Origin: Geodermatophilus africanus
GTDB taxonomy: Bacteria; Actinomycetota; Actinomycetes; Mycobacteriales; Geodermatophilaceae
DNA length: 64,000 nucleotides
Reading direction: 5' to 3'
NCBI RefSeq assembly: GCF_900107105.1
Contig: NZ_FNOT01000003.1
Coordinates: forward strand, 372,001-436,000
The notes under the pieces are model-generated. The model was not told the DNA's origin and did no database searches. It worked only from the letters and a program-made list of their open reading frames with translations. The position numbers and the translations under genes were made by a program. This document shows positions 54,100-62,725 of the stretch, piece by piece; position 1 is the stretch's first letter; every line of letters starts with the position of its first letter.

Positions 54100-54212
54100 G
54101 ACCAGCGGCAGGACGACGGCGGTGACGACGAGCGCGACGCGCCGCAGCGGGTCGTCCGGCCGGGACGGCCGCGATGTCTGCTCCGGGGCGGGGGTGTTCT
54201 CGGTCAGGGCGC

Positions 54213-54446
54213 TCAGATGTTGACGACGGGGCAGGTCAGCGTGCGGGTGATCCCGTCGACCGACTGCACGCGGGCCACGACCAACCGGCCGAGCTCGTCG
54301 ACGGTCTCGGCCTCGGCCCGCACGATGACGTCGTAGGGGCCGGTGACGTCCTCGGCCTTGGTGACACCCGAGATCTCGCTGATGGTCGACGCCACCTGGG
54401 CGGCCTTGCCGACTTCGGTCTGGATGAGGATGTAGGCGTGGACCAC
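54213..54446 (-). CDS. Lrp/AsnC-family ligand-binding domain protein (no DNA-binding domain)
   Basis: 77 residues that form only the RAM (AsnC_trans_reg) domain: VVHAYILIQTEVGKAAQVAS and GPYDVIVRAEAETVDELGR. There is no helix-turn-helix. GTG 54446 follows AGGAAAGG. Such stand-alone effector domains are conserved in actinobacteria next to thiL and may bind amino acids or partner with full Lrp proteins; function is unknown. Divergent from thiL, 92 bp apart. Confidence 0.85.
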   Translation of the reverse strand: MVHAYILIQTEVGKAAQVASTISEISGVTKAEDVTGPYDVIVRAEAETVDELGRLVVARVQSVDGITRTLTCPVVNI

Positions 54447-54538
54447 GGGAGACCTTTCCTCGGGTGGCGCTGCGGGTGCGGCGTCCGCACCGGCGGGCGG
54501 ACAGTTGCGCAACCTACCCCAGCGACCTGGAGTGACCG

Positions 54539-55573
54539 GTGACTCGTCCCCGTCCGTTGGTCCCGCGCGACGACCCCGCCGACAGCGTGCGGGTCGTCGG
54601 CGAGTTCGGCGTGATCGCGCGCGTGCTGGCGCGCTCCGGCACCGCGCGCGTGGCCGACGTCGGACCCGGTGACGACGCCGCCGTGCTGCGCGCACCCGAC
54701 GGGCGCGTGGTCGCCACCACCGACGTCCTCGTCGAGGGCCGGCACTTCCGGCGCGACTGGTCGTCGGCCGAGGACGTCGGGCACAAGGCGGCGGCGGCCA
54801 ACCTCGCCGACGTGGCCGCGATGGGCGGGGTGACGACCGCGTTGCTGGTCGGGCTGGCCTGCCCGGCGGACACCCCGACGACGTGGCTGGAGGGGGTGGC
54901 CGCGGGGCTGGCCGCGGAGTGCGCGCCGCTGGGGGCGGCGGTCGTCGGCGGCGACACGGTGTCGGCGGCACCCGACAGCGGGGCCGTCGTCCTGTCAGTG
55001 ACCGCACTGGGCGACCTGGGCGGCCGGGCGCCGGTGCTGCGCTCGGGCGCCCGGCCCGGCGACGTGCTGGCCCTGACCGGCCGGCTGGGCTGGTCGGCGT
55101 GCGGCCTGGCCGTGCTGCGCCGCGGCTTCACCAGCCCGGCCGCCGCGGTGGCCGCGCACCGCCGTCCGGCACCGCCGTACGCGGCCGGCCCGGCGGCGGC
55201 CGAGGCCGGGGCGACGGCGATGTGCGACGTCAGCGACGGGTTGCTCGCCGACGCCGGGCACCTGGCGCAGGAGAGCGGGGTGCTCGTCGACGTCGACCGG
55301 GCGGCGCTGGTCCGGGTGACCCTCGAGCTGCCCGGCCCGCTGCAGCAGGTCGCGGCCGCCCTCGGCGGGGACCCGATGGCCTGGGTGCTCACCGGCGGCG
55401 AGGACCACGCGCTGCTGGCCACCTTCCCGGCCGATGCCGACCTGCCGGAGGGCTGGGCGCGGATCGGCACGGTGCGCGAGGGGGAGCCCGGGGTGCGGGT
55501 GGACGGCGAGCCGGCCGAGGCGGTCGCCGCGGCCGTCGGGGCGGAGGGGACCGGGCATGCGCACTTCCGCTGA
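54539..55573 (+). CDS. thiL: Thiamine-monophosphate kinase
   Basis: 344 residues of the PurM-like fold. DVGPGDDAAVLRAPDGRVVA and TTDVLVEGRHFRRDWSSAED are the ThiL signature, VGHKAAAANLADVAAMGGVT follows, MCDVSDGLLADAGHLAQESG is the second half and GGEDHALLATFPAD is the C-terminal motif. GTG 54539. It phosphorylates ThMP to ThDP using ATP. It overlaps the GNAT gene by 17 bases. Confidence 0.94.
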   Translation: MTRPRPLVPRDDPADSVRVVGEFGVIARVLARSGTARVADVGPGDDAAVLRAPDGRVVATTDVLVEGRHFRRDWSSAEDVGHKAAAANLADVAAMGGVTTALLVGLACPADTPTTWLEGVAAGLAAECAPLGAAVVGGDTVSAAPDSGAVVLSVTALGDLGGRAPVLRSGARPGDVLALTGRLGWSACGLAVLRRGFTSPAAAVAAHRRPAPPYAAGPAAAEAGATAMCDVSDGLLADAGHLAQESGVLVDVDRAALVRVTLELPGPLQQVAAALGGDPMAWVLTGGEDHALLATFPADADLPEGWARIGTVREGEPGVRVDGEPAEAVAAAVGAEGTGHAHFR

Positions 55574-56060
55574 GGCCCGGCTGGCCGACGGCCGCCCGGT
55601 GGTGCTGCGGGCGGTGCCGTACGACGACCCCCTGGCCCGCGAGCTCGTCGGCCGCGTGCAGCAGGAGTACGTGGCCCGCTACGGCGGGCCCGACGAGGCC
55701 GTCGTCGACCCGGCCGAGTTCGAGCCGCCCGTGGGGCTGTTCCTCGTCGCCGAGGTGGACGGTGTCCCCGCGGGGTGCGGCGCCTGGCGGGTGCACGAGC
55801 CCGGCGTGGCCGAGGTCAAGCGGGTGTTCGTGGACCCGGCGTTCCGGCGGCAGGGGCTGGCGCAGCTGCTGATGGCGGCGCTCGAGGAGAGCACGGCCGC
55901 GGCCGGCACCCGCGCGGTGGTGCTCAACTCCGGCTCGCGGCAGCCCGAGGCGCTGGCGCTGTACGCCGCGCTCGGCTACACCTCTGCCCCGGGGTACGGC
56001 GTGTACGCCGACGCACCCGGCGCGGTGTTCCTGGGCAAGCGGCTGGAGGAGGAGCGGTGA
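55557..56060 (+). CDS. GNAT-family N-acetyltransferase
   Basis: 167 residues. VKRVFVDPAFRRQGLAQLLM (residues about 85-104) is the acetyl-CoA pyrophosphate loop (motif A), and LALYAALGYTSAPGYGVYAD is motif B. ATG 55557 lies inside the thiL end and gives the expected N-terminal strand. The substrate is unknown. Its stop overlaps the next start. Confidence 0.85.
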   Translation: MRTSAEARLADGRPVVLRAVPYDDPLARELVGRVQQEYVARYGGPDEAVVDPAEFEPPVGLFLVAEVDGVPAGCGAWRVHEPGVAEVKRVFVDPAFRRQGLAQLLMAALEESTAAAGTRAVVLNSGSRQPEALALYAALGYTSAPGYGVYADAPGAVFLGKRLEEER

Positions 56061-56689
56061 CGGGTTCGGGCGTGGTGACGATCTCGGCGTCCTACGGCGC
56101 CGGCGGTGCCGAGGTCGGGCCGGCCGTCGCCGCGCGGCTGGGCCTGGTCTTCCACGACCGCGCCATACCCGCCCAGGTGGCCGGCCGGCTCGGCGTCCCG
56201 GTGGCCGAGGCGGAGGCCAACGACGAGACCGTCGCCCGCGGGCTGTGGCGGGTCCTCGCCTCGCTGGGCACGATGCCCGACCCGATGGGCGGCGTCGTCC
56301 CGGTGACCGAGCAGCTCGACGAGCGGTCGTTCCGCCTGCAGACCGAGCGGGTGGTGCGCGAGATCGCCGACGGGCCGGGCGGGGTCGTCCTGGGCCGCGC
56401 CGCCGCGGTGGTGCTGGGCGACCGTGCCGACGCGCTGCACGTCCGCCTCGACGGCCCGCCGGAACGGCGGCTGGAGGCGGCGGTGACACGCACCGGGCGC
56501 CCGGTCGAGGAGGTGCGGCGGGACCTGCGGGCCAACGACGCGGCCCGGGAGGGGTACGTGCGGCGGTGCTACCGCGCCGACCCGGCGTCCCCCCGCCTCT
56601 ACCACCTGGTCGTCGACAGCACGGCCCTGCCGCTGCAGACGGTGGTCGACCTCGTGGTGGACGCCGCCCGCGCCCGCGGCATCGGCTGA
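56057..56689 (+). CDS. Cytidylate-kinase-like protein
   Basis: 210 residues, Cytidylate_kin_2 family. VVTISASYGAGGAEVGPAVA has a P-loop-like glycine pattern that differs from the canonical GxxGxGKS, then VFHDRAIPAQVAGRLG, VVLGRAAAVVLGDRADALHV and VRRDLRANDAAREGYVRRCY. GTG 56057 overlaps the previous stop. Many members have an unknown phospho-acceptor rather than CMP. A palindromic repeat follows 10 bases after the stop. Confidence 0.8.
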   Translation: MTGSGVVTISASYGAGGAEVGPAVAARLGLVFHDRAIPAQVAGRLGVPVAEAEANDETVARGLWRVLASLGTMPDPMGGVVPVTEQLDERSFRLQTERVVREIADGPGGVVLGRAAAVVLGDRADALHVRLDGPPERRLEAAVTRTGRPVEEVRRDLRANDAAREGYVRRCYRADPASPRLYHLVVDSTALPLQTVVDLVVDAARARGIG

Positions 56690-56698
56690 GCCGCTTTC

Positions 56699-56760
56699 GG
56701 CGAGATCGGCGATCTCGCACGGTTACCGGCCTGCAGTCGTGCGAGACCGCCGATCTCGCC
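56699..56760. repeat. Palindromic repeat P1 at the 3' side of the DUF559 gene
   Basis: Left arm 56699-56721 (GGCGAGATCGGCGATCTCGC then ACG) and right arm 56738-56760 are inverted with one mismatch in 23, with GTTACCGGCCTGCAGT between. The stop codon of the DUF559 gene (TTA 56723-56725 on this strand) lies in the loop. A closely similar element, P2, lies at 57691-57752. Confidence 0.8.
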
Positions 56761-57586
56761 AGGCGAGGGCCCGGCGGATCTCCGCGACGACGTCCGCGGG
56801 CCGGCCCAGGACGTCGGCCGAGGTGAACCGCAGGACCGTCCACCCGGCGGCGACGAGCCGGTTCTGCCGGCGCAGGTCGTTGACGAACACGTCGCGCTCG
56901 CGGTGGACGTCGCCGTCGAACTCGACGAGCACCCGTCGGTCCGGCCAGGCCAGGTCGGCCCGGCCGAGGACGGCTCCCGCCTCGTCCCGGACGACGTACT
57001 GCACGGCCGGCGCGGGGAGACCGGCCTCGTGCACCAGCCAGCGGAGCACCGACTCCATGGGGGACTCGGCCCGGGGGTCGGCGATGGGCAGCACGTCCCG
57101 AGCGCGTGCCGAGCCCCGTCCGGTCGAGCAGGCCTGCAGCTGGCGCGCCAACTCGTCGTGCATCACCCACCGGGCGAGCAGCTGGTCGGTGACGGCGAGC
57201 AGGGCCGGCGGGCGGAGGACGGCGGCCAGGTCGCGCCACGTCCGCGCCGGCGTGGTCACCGGCAGCGCGCTCCGCCGGGTGTGGTCCTCCTCCGGGAGCG
57301 GCTGGCGGTGCACCCTGCGGTCCCGCCGGCTCTCCGACCGTGAGGACAGGGGCACGGTGAGGTCGACCCGGCCGGACCGATCGACCTGCAGGGGGATCTC
57401 GACGCCCCACAGCCCGGCCGCCGTCGCGTGGCTGACGACGGCCCCCGGCGGCGCGGTCAGCAGCACCGCGGCCAGTCGTGCGGTCGGCTCACCGGCCACC
57501 GCGCGGGGCAGGTAGGTGTCCCGCGACAGGCGGACCACGGCCGGGTGCTGCAGCTGGCGGTCGGTGATCCCCGCCTCGCGGGCCAT
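56723..57586 (-). CDS. AbiEi-like N-terminus plus DUF559 (Vsr/REase-like) C-terminal protein
   Basis: 287 residues from ATG 57586. The N-terminal half has the AbiEi_4-like start (GITDRQLQHPAVVRLSRDTY) and a segment with VVSHATAAGLWGVEIPLQVD as in type IV antitoxin/abortive-infection proteins. The C-terminal half is a DUF559 endonuclease-like domain with ESVLRWLVHEAGLP, GRADLAWPDRRVLVEFDGDV and RDVFVNDLRRQNRLVAAGW, where the E, D-x-D and Glu residues resemble a PD-(D/E)xK nuclease. It is bracketed by two palindromes and the last 12 codons come from P1. A mobile or selfish cassette is possible. A GTG at 57712 is a longer but unlikely start. Confidence 0.8.
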   Translation of the reverse strand: MAREAGITDRQLQHPAVVRLSRDTYLPRAVAGEPTARLAAVLLTAPPGAVVSHATAAGLWGVEIPLQVDRSGRVDLTVPLSSRSESRRDRRVHRQPLPEEDHTRRSALPVTTPARTWRDLAAVLRPPALLAVTDQLLARWVMHDELARQLQACSTGRGSARARDVLPIADPRAESPMESVLRWLVHEAGLPAPAVQYVVRDEAGAVLGRADLAWPDRRVLVEFDGDVHRERDVFVNDLRRQNRLVAAGWTVLRFTSADVLGRPADVVAEIRRALAWRDRRSRTTAGR

Positions 57587-57690
57587 GGCGCGGGTGGCGG
57601 GACCGGTCAGTCGGGAAGCAGGGCGTCGGCGGGGCACCGCGGCAGCGTGCCTGGTGCGGGGTCCGGCTCGGGGGCGTCGTCCACAGGTCC

Positions 57691-57752
57691 GGCGAGGTCG
57701 GCGATCTCGCACGGCTACCGGCCCGTAGGCGTGTGAGATCGCCGATCTCGCC
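57691..57752. repeat. Palindromic repeat P2 at the 5' side of the DUF559 gene
   Basis: Left arm 57691-57713 and right arm 57730-57752 match as inverted repeats with two mismatches in 23, loop GCTACCGGCCCGTAGG. The same CGAGATC/GATCTCG core and CTACCGG or TTACCGG loop occur in P1, so the pair flank a single gene 105 bases upstream of its start. Confidence 0.8.
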
Positions 57753-57789
57753 GGGACAGGAGCGGGAGATCAGTCGGCCCGGAACGCGA

Positions 57790-57823
57790 CGGAGCCCGGA
57801 GGTCCGAGGACCTCCGGGCTCCG
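57790..57823. terminator. Terminator hairpin after rpmB
   Basis: CGGAGCCCGGAGGTCC (57790-57805) pairs perfectly with GGACCTCCGGGCTCCG (57808-57823), giving a 16-bp stem. It lies just beyond the 3' end of rpmB and between it and the P2 repeat. Confidence 0.75.
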
Positions 57824-57829
57824 CGTGGC

Positions 57830-57905
57830 GACGTGCTGGAACGGCCCCGCGTCAGGGCCCCGGCCCGAGGGTGCGAGGGCTGGGGGACGCGGGGCCCTTA
57901 CTTCA
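57830..57905. repeat. Stop-linked palindromic intergenic repeat, copy 7
   Basis: GACGTGCTGGAACGGCCCCG at the left and ACGCGGGGCCCTTACTTCA at the right pair in their GC-rich cores. The right-hand TCA (57903-57905) is the rpmB stop. The left end has lost the TGA that copies 5 and 6 carry. Confidence 0.65.
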
Positions 57906-58094
57906 GGCGCGCACGACCTTGCCCGCGCGGATGCACGAGGTGCAGGCGTTGATGCGGCGACGGTTGCCCGGGGCGACGAGCGCCCGCACGGACTGGATGT
58001 TCGGGTTCCAACGGCGCGGCGTGCGGCGGTGCGAGTGCGACACCGACATACCGAAACCGGGCCCCTTGCCACAGACATCGCACACGGCAGCCAC
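57903..58094 (-). CDS. rpmB: 50S ribosomal protein L28
   Basis: 63 residues, the standard length. MAAVCDVCGKGPGFGMSVSH at the N-terminus and INACTSCIRAGKVVRA at the end hold four cysteines (5, 8, 51, 54), a zinc-binding L28 form. The Cys-containing form usually implies a second Cys-free L28 elsewhere. GTG 58094 follows GGAG. Divergent from the DAK2 gene with 173 bp between. Confidence 0.95.
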   Translation of the reverse strand: MAAVCDVCGKGPGFGMSVSHSHRRTPRRWNPNIQSVRALVAPGNRRRINACTSCIRAGKVVRA

Positions 58095-58267
58095 GGTGGA
58101 TCACTCCCAGGAGATTCGTTCACGGACGGCGGCACGCCGACGCGCCCGCACACAGACCAACGGAGAGTCTAACCGCTTCCCCGCCGGGACGTCGCGGAGG
58201 TCCCGGGACCCCGCTCGCAGCCGGTCGCGCACCCGGCACCGTCGGTCCGGGTGGGTACCCTCCGGCC

Positions 58268-59884
58268 GTGTTGCCGGCGCTCGACGACGCCGCGGTCGGC
58301 CAGTGGTGCCGGGCCGCGGTCGCCGCCCTGTCCGCGGCCCGCGGTCGCATCGACGACCTCAACGTCTTCCCCGTGCCCGACGGGGACACCGGCACCAACC
58401 TGGTGGCCACCGCCGAGGCCGCCCTCGCAGCCCTCGACGAGGCGGGGGATGGCCGCCCCGAGCCGGCCTGGGCGCTGCTGGCCCGTGGCGCGGTGCTGGG
58501 CGCCCGCGGCAACTCCGGCACCATCCTCGCCCAGCTGTGGCGCGGGCTGGCCGACCAGCTGGCGGGACAGCCCCCGGCCGACGGGCCCACGTTCGCGGCG
58601 GCCCTGCAGAAGGCAGCCGACACCGCCTACGGCGCCGTCGCCGACCCCGAGGAGGGGACCTTCCTCACGGTCGCGCGGGCCGGTGCCGAGGCGGCGGTCG
58701 CCGCGGTCGCCGCCGGGCGCACCGCCCTGGGCGAGGTCGTGGGCGCCGCGGCCGACGGCGCCCGCGCGGCCCTCGAGGCCACGCCGGGGCAGCTCGCCGT
58801 GCTCCGCGACGCCGGCGTTGTGGACGCCGGGGGAGCGGGGCTGTGCCTGGTCCTCGACGCCTTGGTCACCACGGTCACCGGCGTCGAACCCGACCGGCCG
58901 TCGCTGGCCCGCCGGGCCGAGCGCGGGCACCACCACGCCCACGACCACGGCGACCTGCCGCACCAGCCGCCGGCCGGCCCCGGCAGCGAGATCCAGTACC
59001 TGCTCGCCGACAGCGACGAGGTCGCCGTGGCGCGGCTGCAGCAGCGACTGGCCGCCCTCGGCGACAGCCTCGTCGTCGTCGGCGTCGACACCCCGGCCGG
59101 GCGCGAGTGGAACGTCCACGTGCACGCGGCCGACGTCGGCGCCGCGATCGAGGCCGGCATCGAGGCCGGCCGCCCGTACCGCATCTCGGTCACCCCGCTG
59201 GCCCCGGTGCGCCCGCCGGCACCGGTGCCCGGCGCGCGGGCGGTCGTGGCGATCGTCCCCGACGGCGGGCTGGCCGACCTGTTCCGCGCCGAGGGCGCCG
59301 GCGTCGTCCCCTGCGGGCCGGACGGCGTCACCGAGGACCAGGTGCTGGCCGCGGTCGTGGCGTCCGGGGCGGCCGGCGTCGTCGTCCTGCCCAACGACGC
59401 AGGCCTGACCGCAGTGGCCGCCCGCGCCGCCGAGCGGGCCCGCGAGGCGGGTCGCGACGTCGCGGTCGTCCCCACCCGCGCGCCGGTGCAGGGGCTGGCC
59501 GCGCTCGCCGTCGCCGAGCCGTCACGGCGGTTCGGCGACGACGTCATCACCATGGCCGAGGCGGCCGCGGCCACCCGCTGGGCCGAGGTCACCGTCGCCG
59601 ACCAGGAGGCGCTGACCAGCGCGGGCCGCTGCGCGCCGGGCGACGTGCTCGGCTCGGCGGAGGGCGACGTGCTGCTCATCGGCGGCGAGGCCGTCGCCGT
59701 CGCCTGCGAGCTGCTCGACCGCATGCTGTCGGCCGGCGGGGAGCTGGTCACCCTGGTGGTGGGTCCCGACGCCGACCTCGCCGACGCCGTGTCCGCGCAC
59801 CTCGCGGGTACGCACCCGACGGTCGAGGTCGCCCGGTACGAGGGCGCGCCCGAGGGGGTCCCGCTGCAGGTGGGGGTGGAGTGA
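58268..59884 (+). CDS. DAK2-domain protein (FakA-like fatty-acid kinase)
   Basis: 538 residues. The N-terminal DAK2 (DhaL-like) domain has IDDLNVFPVPDGDTGTNLVA, where the Asp residues bind Mg-ATP, and GARGNSGTILAQLWRGLADQ. The C-terminal half has the FakA middle domain and the DegV-associated part (LPNDAGLTAVAARAAERARE). In actinobacteria it lies beside recG. It probably phosphorylates fatty acids bound by DegV proteins. GTG 58268. The last base of its stop is the first base of recG. Confidence 0.88.
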   Translation: MLPALDDAAVGQWCRAAVAALSAARGRIDDLNVFPVPDGDTGTNLVATAEAALAALDEAGDGRPEPAWALLARGAVLGARGNSGTILAQLWRGLADQLAGQPPADGPTFAAALQKAADTAYGAVADPEEGTFLTVARAGAEAAVAAVAAGRTALGEVVGAAADGARAALEATPGQLAVLRDAGVVDAGGAGLCLVLDALVTTVTGVEPDRPSLARRAERGHHHAHDHGDLPHQPPAGPGSEIQYLLADSDEVAVARLQQRLAALGDSLVVVGVDTPAGREWNVHVHAADVGAAIEAGIEAGRPYRISVTPLAPVRPPAPVPGARAVVAIVPDGGLADLFRAEGAGVVPCGPDGVTEDQVLAAVVASGAAGVVVLPNDAGLTAVAARAAERAREAGRDVAVVPTRAPVQGLAALAVAEPSRRFGDDVITMAEAAAATRWAEVTVADQEALTSAGRCAPGDVLGSAEGDVLLIGGEAVAVACELLDRMLSAGGELVTLVVGPDADLADAVSAHLAGTHPTVEVARYEGAPEGVPLQVGVE

Positions 59885-62067
59885 TGGCCGTGGAGATGAC
59901 CACCCGTCTGGACCGGGTGCTCGGCGCCCGGACGGCCAAGGCGATGGGGGAATCGTTGGGCCTCCACACCGTGCGCGACCTGCTGCGGCACTACCCGCAC
60001 CGCTACGCCAAGCGGGGCGAGATGACCCGCCTCGACGACCTGCAGGTCGGCGACCGGGTGACCGTGCTGGCGCAGGTCCGGTCGGTCGACAGCCGCCCGA
60101 TGCGGCAGCGCCGCGGCACCCTCACCGAGGTCACCGTCGGCGACGGCGCCGGGACCATGAAGCTGGTCTTCTTCAACCACCGGTACACGCGCCTCGTGCC
60201 CGGCGCCTGGGGGCTGTTCGCCGGCACCGTCAGCGAGTACCGCAGCCGGTTGCAGTTCGCCCACCCCGACTGCCACCTCATGACCGGGGACGACGAGGAC
60301 GTCGACTGGGCGCGGGCGCTCATCCCGATCTACCCGGCCACCAAGGAGGTCTCCAGCTGGGTGATCCAGCGCTCGGTGCGGCTGCTGCTCGACGCCTCCG
60401 GCGGCTTCGGCTTCGTCGAGGACCCGCTGCCCGAGGAGCTGCGCGCCCGGCACGGGCTGCCCAGCCTGGCGGCCGCGCTGCTCGACATCCACCGGCCCAC
60501 CTCCGACGACGACGTCGAGCACGCCGCGCACCGGCTCAGGTGGGACGAGGCGCTCACCCTCCAGCTGACCCTCGCCGCCCGCCGCCGCGCCGCCTCGCTG
60601 GAGCCCGGCGTCGCCCGCCCCCGGCGGGCCGGCGGCCTGCTGGACGCCGTCGACGCGGCCCTGCCCTTCGCGCTCACCGACGGGCAGTGCGCGGTGGGGG
60701 AGGAGCTCGCCGTCGAGCTGGCCCGCGAGCAGCCCATGCACCGGCTGCTGCAGGGCGAGGTCGGCGCCGGCAAGACCGTCGTCGCGCTGCGCGCCATGGC
60801 CCAGGTCGTCGACGCCGGCGGCCAGGCCGCGCTGCTCGCCCCCACCGAGGTGCTCGCAGCCCAGCACGCGCGCAGCATCAGCGCGATGCTCGGCCCGCTG
60901 GGCCGTGCCGGCGAGCTGGACGGCGACCCGGCCGGCACCCGCGTCGTGCTGCTCACCGGCTCGCAGAAGACCGCCGCCCGGAGAGAGGGCCGCGCCGCGG
61001 TGGCCGACGGCAGCGCCGGGATCGTGATCGGCACGCACGCGCTGCTGCAGGCGGGCGTGGACTTCTCCGACCTCGGCCTGGTCGTCGTCGACGAGCAGCA
61101 CCGCTTCGGCGTCGAGCAGCGCGACGCGTTGCGGGCCAAGGGCAACCGGCCGCCGCACGTGCTGGTCATGACCGCCACGCCCATTCCGCGCACCGTGGCG
61201 ATGACCGTCTACGGCGACCTGGAGACCTCCACGCTGCGCCAGCTGCCCGGCGGCCGGGGCGGCGTGGCCAGCTCGGTGGTCCCGGTCCGGGACAAGCCCG
61301 CCTGGCTCGACCGCGCCTGGGAACGGCTGCGCGAGGAGGTGGCGGCCGGCCGCCAGGCCTACGTCGTCTGCCCCCGCATCGGCGAGGACGCCGCCACCGA
61401 GGAGGAGCCCGACGACGCCGACGGCGTGCCGGCGGAGGAGGGCTCGGGACGCCGTCCGCCGCTGGCCGTCCTCGACGTCGCCGACGAGCTGCGCGCCGGG
61501 CCGCTCGCCGGGCTGCGCGTGGAGGTCCTGCACGGCCGGATGACCCCGGAGGACAAGGAGGCGCGGATGCGCGCCTTCGCGGCGGGCGAGGTCGACGTCC
61601 TGGTCGCCACCACCGTCGTCGAGGTCGGCGTCGACGTGCCCAACGCCACCGTGATGGTCGTCATGGACGCCGACCGGTTCGGCGTCAGCCAGCTGCACCA
61701 GCTGCGCGGCCGGGTCGCCCGCGGCAAGCACCAGGGGCTGTGCCTCCTGGTCTCCGAGGCGCCCACCACCTCGGCCACCGGGCAGCGGCTGGCCGCGGTC
61801 GCCGGCACCTCCGACGGCTTCGAGCTGGCCCGACTGGACCTGGAGACCCGGCGCGAGGGCGACGTGCTCGGCGCCGCGCAGTCCGGCCGCCGCTCGGGCA
61901 TCAAGCTGCTCTCGCTGCTGGAGGACGAGCAGCTCATCGCCGAGGCCCGCGCCGAGGCCACCGCGCTGCTCGGCACCGACCGCGGCCTGGCCGACTTCCC
62001 CGGTCTGGCGATGGAGGTGGCCGCGCTGGCCACCGACGAGCGGGCCGAGTACCTGGAGAAGGCATGA
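59884..62067 (+). CDS. recG: ATP-dependent DNA helicase RecG
   Basis: 727 residues. The wedge/OB region is near the N-terminus (VRDLLRHYPHRYAKRGEM), Walker A is LLQGEVGAGKTVVALRAM (residues about 288-305), the DExx box is DEQHRFGVEQRDAL, and the helicase C-terminal motifs TTVVEVGVDVPNATVMVV and QLRGRVARGKHQGLCLLVSE follow. It reverses stalled replication forks. ATG 59884 overlaps the previous stop by one base. A 100-bp repeat follows before rsmD. Confidence 0.95.
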   Translation: MAVEMTTRLDRVLGARTAKAMGESLGLHTVRDLLRHYPHRYAKRGEMTRLDDLQVGDRVTVLAQVRSVDSRPMRQRRGTLTEVTVGDGAGTMKLVFFNHRYTRLVPGAWGLFAGTVSEYRSRLQFAHPDCHLMTGDDEDVDWARALIPIYPATKEVSSWVIQRSVRLLLDASGGFGFVEDPLPEELRARHGLPSLAAALLDIHRPTSDDDVEHAAHRLRWDEALTLQLTLAARRRAASLEPGVARPRRAGGLLDAVDAALPFALTDGQCAVGEELAVELAREQPMHRLLQGEVGAGKTVVALRAMAQVVDAGGQAALLAPTEVLAAQHARSISAMLGPLGRAGELDGDPAGTRVVLLTGSQKTAARREGRAAVADGSAGIVIGTHALLQAGVDFSDLGLVVVDEQHRFGVEQRDALRAKGNRPPHVLVMTATPIPRTVAMTVYGDLETSTLRQLPGGRGGVASSVVPVRDKPAWLDRAWERLREEVAAGRQAYVVCPRIGEDAATEEEPDDADGVPAEEGSGRRPPLAVLDVADELRAGPLAGLRVEVLHGRMTPEDKEARMRAFAAGEVDVLVATTVVEVGVDVPNATVMVVMDADRFGVSQLHQLRGRVARGKHQGLCLLVSEAPTTSATGQRLAAVAGTSDGFELARLDLETRREGDVLGAAQSGRRSGIKLLSLLEDEQLIAEARAEATALLGTDRGLADFPGLAMEVAALATDERAEYLEKA

Positions 62068-62165
62068 GGAGGGACCTCTCGAAGGACCCCTCGCCCGCCT
62101 CGCAGGAGCCCCTGCCCCCCGCCACTCGCGGGCTCGGGGCGGGGCTCGGGGCGGGGCTCGGGACG
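62065..62165. repeat. Stop-linked intergenic repeat, copy 8, with short tandem iterations
   Basis: Starts with the recG stop: TGAGGAGGGACCTCTCGAAG then GACCCCTCGCCC, CCCCTGCCCCCCGCCACTCG and CGGGCTCGGGGCGGGG. GGCTCGGGGCGG repeats about three times at the right end (62131-62164). No gene lies in the 103-bp gap. Confidence 0.6.
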
Positions 62166-62170
62166 GGGCC

Positions 62171-62725
62171 GTGACCAGACTGATCGCGGGCGTGGCCGGC
62201 GGGCGGCGGCTGAGGGTGCCGCCCTCGGGCGTGCGGCCCACCGGCGACCGCGCCCGTGAGGGGTTGTTCAACAGCCTCTCGACGCTGACCGACCTCGACG
62301 GCGCCACCGTCCTGGACCTCTACGCCGGCTCGGGCGCCCTGGGGCTGGAGGCCCTCAGCCGCGGCGCGGCCCAGGTGGTGTTCGTCGAGAACGGACCCCG
62401 GGTGCTGCCGGTGCTGCGCGCCAACGTCGACGCGGTCGGCCTGCCCGGTGCCCGCGTGGTGTCCGGCTCGGTGCCCACGGTCGTCGCCGGACCGCCCCCC
62501 GCCGTCTTCGACGTCGTGCTGGCCGACCCGCCGTACGCCACGCCCCTGCCCGAGGTCCTCCGGGTGCTGGAGGCGCTGGTCACGGGGCGGTGGCTGGCCG
62601 AGGACGCCGTCGTCGTCGTCGAGCGCTCCAGCCGCGAGGCGCCCTTCGAGTGGCCGACACCCCTTCGCGGACTGCGCGAGCGCCGCTACGGCGAGGCCGT
62701 GCTCCGGTACGGTCGCTGTCCGTGA
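62171..62725 (+). CDS. rsmD: 16S rRNA (guanine(966)-N2)-methyltransferase RsmD
   Basis: 184 residues. GVAGGRRLRVPPSGVRPTGD is the N-terminal RsmD stretch, VLDLYAGSGALGLEALSRGA binds SAM, and VLADPPYATPLPEVLRVL holds the N-adenine/guanine methylase motif DPPY. GTG 62171 follows the repeat with no strong ribosome site (GGGACGGGG). It overlaps coaD by four bases. Confidence 0.93.
   Translation: MTRLIAGVAGGRRLRVPPSGVRPTGDRAREGLFNSLSTLTDLDGATVLDLYAGSGALGLEALSRGAAQVVFVENGPRVLPVLRANVDAVGLPGARVVSGSVPTVVAGPPPAVFDVVLADPPYATPLPEVLRVLEALVTGRWLAEDAVVVVERSSREAPFEWPTPLRGLRERRYGEAVLRYGRCP

Noticed and set aside
62131..62165. CRISPR-like or tandem-repeat array
   Set aside because: Only short contiguous GC-rich iterations without spacers; no cas genes in the window.
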